Shown: positions 58,855 through 64,000 of the stretch, piece after piece
Layout: the number at the start of each line of letters is the position of its first letter
Position numbering within the stretch: position 1 is the first letter of the stretch
NCBI GenBank assembly: GCA_025094145.1
Contig: JALLLS010000009.1
Span: 248,001-312,000 of the forward strand
Length of the DNA: 64,000 bases
Origin: Spinellus fusiger
Lineage: Eukaryota; Mucoromycota; Mucoromycetes; Mucorales; Phycomycetaceae
Direction of reading: 5' to 3'
Program-made: the position numbers and the translations under genes
The notes under the pieces: model-generated
Told to the model about the DNA's origin: nothing
What the model saw: the letters and a program-made list of their open reading frames with translations, nothing else
The model's database searches: none

Positions 58855-61800
58855 TATGAATTAAAAGCTACGTATATATTATATTGAATACAAGAGAATA
58901 ACAATAATAATAAGAAGATGGAAGTCTCAGGCAAAGACATCACTATTATAGCCAAAAATAAATGGAATCCCAGAAAAAAGTCCGTTCAAAAACAAGAAGC
59001 ATTGTTATCAGCAGGACACTAGTTAATGGAGGGGGGGTGAGAAAAGGAGAGAAGGTGTATGGACCCCTACTCTCTTTGTTGCTTAGTATGGTGCACCGAT
59101 CAGACCGCCTCAACAATCTGGTGATACCTACTGATTAAAAATACTAGGATCATACCCTTAATATTGTAATGACACTGAACTTGAATATACTCTAAGACTA
59201 AAAAATGAATGATCATTCATATGTATGTCTATAAAATCGTGTATTTTCCTATGATTCAAGTGACTCTATTATTTCTATCTCTCCTTGTTCCAATTATAGT
59301 CCCGGAAAAACTCTTCCACATGCAGGGACTCTCTTTGAAGAAGTGTTGTAAAAGGCTGTTTAGTATCATAAATATCAAATCGAGTACTCCTTTATTAACA
59401 AGTCTCTAACTGCATCTATTCAAACTTATTTCTTTAGTGAGATCTTTATACTTAAACTAATAATTTCACACTACAATGCGCTATGATAACCTATTATACT
59501 AAAGTATATTTTAATTAACATAGCTATCTAAATAATGCATAGATACAAAGTAGTCTACGCTATTCAAAAATGTATTTGTCTAACTATTGATAGATATAGA
59601 ATAGGCCGATAATAATAAAGCATTGGTGTTTGATTAAGGAGGAGAATAAGAAAGAGGGAGAAGCCAACACTTTGACTATACGTTATTAAAAAGAGTATAT
59701 GTTATTTGTGTTATTTACTAAGATATATATCATATTCTATTTCACTACCAAAATGAATCTGAAGGCATAAAAAAGGGTTGAACAACTGAGAAAAATGCAA
59801 ACATAGTTTTATCCCATAACTTTGTTTCTGTTTAAAACCTATACCAATAAGTTTAAATGACTAACAGTCTTGAGAAGCTTAAATATAACAGACATATAAC
59901 AGACATATAACAGACATGTAACAGACATGTAACAGATCTTTGAAAGTAGAACGATTTTATGATAGAATGTTTAGTTAATATCACTTGATAGTTTTCTTTC
60001 TCGTACAAAGGTGTTTTTCAAGCAAATAAATATGTATTTATTTTCAGGAGAATGTCTTAAAAGTAATAAGAATAATAAGAGAAGTTAGGGTATAGAGGGT
60101 CAATGTCTAATATTCCTTAAAGATGGAACACTGATTTATCTTCAAATGTCAACAAAGCACGAGAAACACACTATCACGATGTAAATTCTATTTAAAATAT
60201 AAAATATCATCCTTATTTTCTGCATTTCTAACAATACTATTTTAGTAAAACGAACTGTAGTACTTTTTTATTTTTATTTTTTAAAAGATAAAGACTCACT
60301 AGAATCGATGAATGAACAGTGCTTCTATGAAAACACTCTTTTCTTGAAAAATAATAATACAAAAGAGTATCGTTATCAAAATAAACAATAGTATTTGGTA
60401 TGTTAAATACTAGTTGATGCTTTTAATCTTTTAAAAGATCAAGACGGTAAACAAATATGAAAATAAAGCATCTTAATCGCAGTGGGAAGATGCATGCTCA
60501 TTTTTTTTACTCTATTGACTTGTCAGCTCTTTCAGTTATCACTTCCCTAAATGTTTGCTTTAATGTAAATATCCTTATAAAGTCTCAACTACAGGAGATT
60601 CTTAATGCTCTATTTTTCTATCTATTAAAGTCAATCCATATCCTAAAATTTAGAATGATATCATTTCAAATGAATTCCTATATTTCTAGTTTCACATATA
60701 TAGTTTCAGACCCTATGAATTAGCTAAGCTTTATTTCTCAACTATTAGTTAACTCAAAGATTAAAAAAAATACTTCTACCAAATACAAACAATAAGGTTA
60801 CCACATGAATGTATCTAAACACAGATCTACTGTTTTTAGTATGAAAAATTCTCGGATGAGTCTCACATAAATCTGATAAAGCTATACACCTGATATGTGT
60901 ATACTATATAGAGCGAATTAGTGGCTCTTAATTCCCAATATACTTCTCAGATTGACTGAAACGTTCTTTTCTCAGTTTCAATAAACAAATTGAATATTTG
61001 AACTGATTGTGGCAACAACAAATATACATCTTTTCAATGGTTGTTCAGGTTTAGATGCTGAAAAAAAAAGATCTATGAAAATTAGTTTTTCTTTGAAATC
61101 GAGATTAATCATTTCGATATTTAGATTCAGCTTTCCTTGACTTTCACTTCCAAGTTTGCTAGATAGATTTTATACTTTCAATAGATAAGACAATGAGTAC
61201 CATTCAGTACCATTCAGTACCATTCAGTCACATTTATATCTTATAAATTAAAATCAATTGGTATTAGCTATAGATGACTTAAGTATTTACTCAAGTTTGA
61301 TATCTTTGCTCTATACCAACAATGAGGTTGTTGAAGGTTAGAAGTGTGGTCTGTAGACACTTTACTCTATCCCGGTATCAAAGCAGCCTCAAACCAGTAT
61401 TTTCTGGTGTATATCACTCTATAAGTATAAATGGTCCTTTATTTTACATAAGCTTAGCCATGATCGATTAAATTCAAATCCGGACTTTGGGGTAGTCAGC
61501 TGAACATGATTGCATTGTCACTTTTTATTTTCCATCCTGCCGATACAGCTGCTGGTATCGTCTTTAGCTGGTGACTATCCCCAGAGCTTAGGTATTTTTT
61601 TTAAAAACTTGACACTAGATATTTAACGCACTAGTCTAAGATTTAGCTTATACTCATATCTTATAAGATAACCTGCGAAAATCAATGAAGGGCTTCAAAT
61701 TTCGAGTAACACTCCATTTTCATCGTTTATTTTACCTTACTGGAAACACTATTTTACTTACTTATTGAAGTTTTGGAGCCTTTCTTCAATAAGTAAACAA

Positions 61801-62399
61801 AATGATTCTTATTAATAGAAAAGGGTTTATTACTATAATACTTAGTATTTGATCTGTGTTTTTTTTATATCAACTATCATAGTTTGGTATCTTCTCTTCA
61901 TTTTATTAGTAATAGTTTTCATGAAATAGTTAACTATCTTCCTTGATATACTACATTCTACAGATCTATGATAGTACTGGTATGTCAACTGGTATTGTCT
62001 TCTTGTAGTTACCAACTATTCTTTGAGTTTAGACATAAGATTTTATAAAGCTGAGAATATTATTATTTTTCTTCATAGCATTTAAATATACCTTTTTAGA
62101 GGCAGTGCTGCCATCTATAGATATATTCTCAACGTTTATCTTACTAAAAATGCATTGTATCCTGTCAGTAACACCATCACACTTTTAAATATGGACTAAT
62201 TACTTTGAGAAAAAGTCTATATTCATTTTATATTTACTACTGCTTATGAAGCTAATAAAGCTGTTGATCAGTTCATTAAAGCGTATTTTTGTATGTGTTC
62301 TCGGAAGCAGATATTTAAATGAAGTTTTAAGAATAGTATTATTTTTTGTCAGTAAACTTCTCTAGTTTCATTATGCAAATATGCACTGTCCTAATTTTA
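58855..62399. other. AT-rich intergenic DNA with short tandem repeats
   Basis: No supported gene. An 11-bp unit ATAACAGACAT occurs about five times at 59884-59936, with T-to-G variants in the last copies. Another 11-bp unit, GTACCATTCAG, occurs three times at 61197-61230. Open frames at 59209-59409 and 60457-60723 have no motif. Confidence 0.5.
61440..61620 (-). pseudogene. Tc1-type transposase fragment
   Basis: Minus strand in broken frame: GDSHQLKTIP followed some 30 codons later by LPQSPDLNLIDH, which resembles the last catalytic block (QSPDLNPIE) of Tc1 transposases. The fragment is short and degenerate. Confidence 0.4.
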
Positions 62400-63347
62400 A
62401 TGAATTTCGACGGACTGATTAGAGTTGAGATTGATCGCCCTCCATAACCCAAGTGTCCTTTTCACCAGACCTTGAAGGAGTATCTCAGTGAGATAGGTTT
62501 CCACTCTTTCAGTACAGTTATCAAGCATCTTTTCACCAAGAAGTATATGTAGGCAAGATTTCAGTGGGCTCGTAAGCACATTGGTTGGGCCCATGAGCAG
62601 TGGCAAGAGGTCGTCTGAATCTAGAGTCGAGTTCATAGGCCTTGACAGGGGGATCAAAGCCATTAAGAAATATGGCACTTCCTTCTAGTCTGAGAATCTC
62701 TCAGAGACAAAAAGGTTTGGAGGTGGTGGAGTGATAGTATGGGGCTGTTTCAATGGGGAAGGTGTTGGGAGATGGATCGTAGTGGAGGGTGGGATAAACT
62801 CTGACAAGTACATTGATGTGTTGGGAGACGTCTACTGCCACGAGCTCAAGTAATTCTCTCTCTCCTAAACCCCGGAGTTAGTTATTGACTACATGAGTAT
62901 AATGTTAGTCCCTATACGACTAAAATAACTCAATTAGAAGGTAGAAAATGGTATAATAGTGACTCTTTACCGACCCTCACGAAGTTCCAATCTTAATCCA
63001 AGTCAGCATCTGTAGGCCCACATCAAAAAGATGATTAGGAATTACAGGAGAATATATTCCACCAAACAGAAGCTGGAGACTGCCCTAATGCTGTAATAGG
63101 GTAAAATATCGAAAGAAGCAACAGACACCCTCATTGATAGTATGGGGCGGAGATGCCAAGGATATAAACACCAAATACTAAGGGTTTTTACTCAATAAAC
63201 TTGTATATACTATTCTATTGACCTTTTTTATACTTCATCCAATTTTTAAGTCTCTACTGTGTGTTTTTGTTACAAGTAATAAGTGTTTCCTATTGCAGAA
63301 GCATACCGGGACATGAAAAACCTTCCTTGTTTTTTTGGAAGCCACTG
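62400..63347 (+). mobile_element. Tc1/mariner element D, decayed
   Basis: The right end (minus strand CAGTGGCTTCCAAAAAAAC) followed by TA at 63348-63349 matches the end of element A. The sequence before it (GACCTTTTTTATACTTCATCC, AAGTCTCTAC) also matches element A's untranslated part. The left end was not found. The transposase remnant runs through most of it. Confidence 0.7.
62440..63190 (+). pseudogene. Tc1-like transposase, multiple stops
   Basis: Read on + : TLKEYLSEIGFHSFSTVIKH, a stop, ARFQWARKHIGWAHEQWQEV, a stop, then FGGGGVIVWGCFNGEGVG, GGINSDKYIDVLGDVYCHEL, and after more lesions AHIKKMIRNYRRIYSTKQK and LIDSMGRRCQ. The blocks are collinear with the transposase at 41.3 kb, to which it is close. 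The region with the second catalytic Asp is degraded. Confidence 0.8.
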
Positions 63348-63363
63348 TATAATGTCGTTTTTT

Positions 63364-63808
63364 CCTCCGATCGCTCCTCTACCACCCATTCTTAATCTGT
63401 TTAGCAAAGCCAGAAGCTGCTAGTGTAGTTACTGTATTTATTTTCAGGATTGTCCGAGTTGCTCTAAGTATCCCTCGTTGGATTTCGAATCGCCACAAGA
63501 TGACGGTTATCTTTTTGGTGTCCCTGTTTCCTTGCTGACTTTATAGCTCTTTGAATGTTTATTCATAATTATCATTTACTTTCATCCCTACTCATATCTC
63601 ATCGTATTTTTCTCATTTGAGGTTTTACATTTCTCTATTCTTCTGTCTCTCATTCTTCTGAATTTTTTTTCACTTTCGTATTTGAAGTGTTTCTATGTCT
63701 ATCCCATTTTATTTTCAAACAATTTCATAGGGCGGCTAATATGCCCAATGTGCGAATAACAAATCACGCCCAAAAATAAATAAAAAAATACTTTGAACTG
63801 TATTATAA
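63364..63808 (+). mobile_element. 5'-truncated LINE, copy 3
   Basis: Matches 16.84-17.28 kb: the end of the LINE coding frame (CTACCACCCATTCTTAA, AGCAAAGCCAGAAGC), then CATAGGGCGGCTAATATGCCC and ATACTTTGAACTGTAT. Here the coding frame is interrupted. It begins about 15 bp after the TA that closes Tc1 element D. Confidence 0.8.
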
Positions 63809-64000
63809 CTTTAATGATTTTTCAGCTATAGAAGTATTATTCCATAGTATTGTGATAAAGGATTAAGATTCAAAAGATATAATGAAAAAAAATCTCTTGT
63901 TTTGATTTTATGTTTACTGTCAGTATTGACACTAGTTATATGTGTACGTATGATAAAAATGCCAGTATATCAACGAAGGCTTGTTTTAGTGAGTTGGTAA
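63809..64000. other. Window edge, no gene
   Basis: AT-rich DNA after the LINE tail. Nothing recognised. Confidence 0.5.

Noticed and set aside
60457..60723. 88-codon plus-strand frame
   Set aside because: Very AT-rich, Phe/Ile/Ser-dominated, with no motif; consistent with chance.

Overview
The window looks like nuclear DNA of an early-diverging filamentous fungus, most likely Mucoromycota. This is inferred from AT-rich sequence, many short introns (about 40-100 bp, GTAAGT-like donors), single-copy eukaryotic genes and a heavy load of Tc1/mariner, LINE and other repeats. No rRNA, tRNA or prokaryotic signal was seen.

Layout. 1-13.5 kb is gene-dense: the 5' end of CCT5 (-), IMP dehydrogenase (-), a 730-bp homogeneous 17-bp minisatellite, an STE20/PAK-like kinase (+), an Rvs167-type BAR-SH3 protein (+), a LaeA-like methyltransferase with a myristoylation-type N-terminus (+), and COP9 signalosome subunit 7 (-). 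13.9-19.3 kb is a nest of mobile elements: a Fanzor-family element copy cut by a Tc1, 5'-truncated LINE fragments, another Tc1, and a foldback element. 21.5-39.7 kb is bounded by two nearly identical 1.7-kb elements in inverted orientation. The 14.8 kb between them holds a Dnf1/2-type lipid flippase (-), a Ser-rich hypothetical gene (-) and AT-rich DNA. 40.5-41.9 kb is a third Tc1. 45.2-58.9 kb is gene-bearing again: an MRP-type ABC transporter (+), MCM10 (-), a possible 38-aa membrane peptide (+), mitoferrin (-), another Fanzor-family copy, and an RGS-domain membrane protein (-). 58.9-64 kb is AT-rich with Tc1 and LINE relics.

The genes are unrelated housekeeping and regulatory genes rather than a pathway cluster: protein folding, GTP synthesis, signalling, endocytosis, CSN/cullin control, lipid asymmetry, organic-anion export, replication, mitochondrial iron and G-protein damping.

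The most unusual system is a family of at least four TA-flanked elements with short terminal inverted repeats. They share both ends but keep different internal pieces. Two copies encode a broken C-terminal part of a TnpB/Fanzor-like protein (DEFKTS, CxxxxC, CHGLLR and WNRD-AATL motifs). The segment after the coding remnant is conserved and contains a hairpin with a conserved 6-bp core, a candidate guide-RNA scaffold. All functional statements come from reading the sequence and from remembered family motifs; no search was run.
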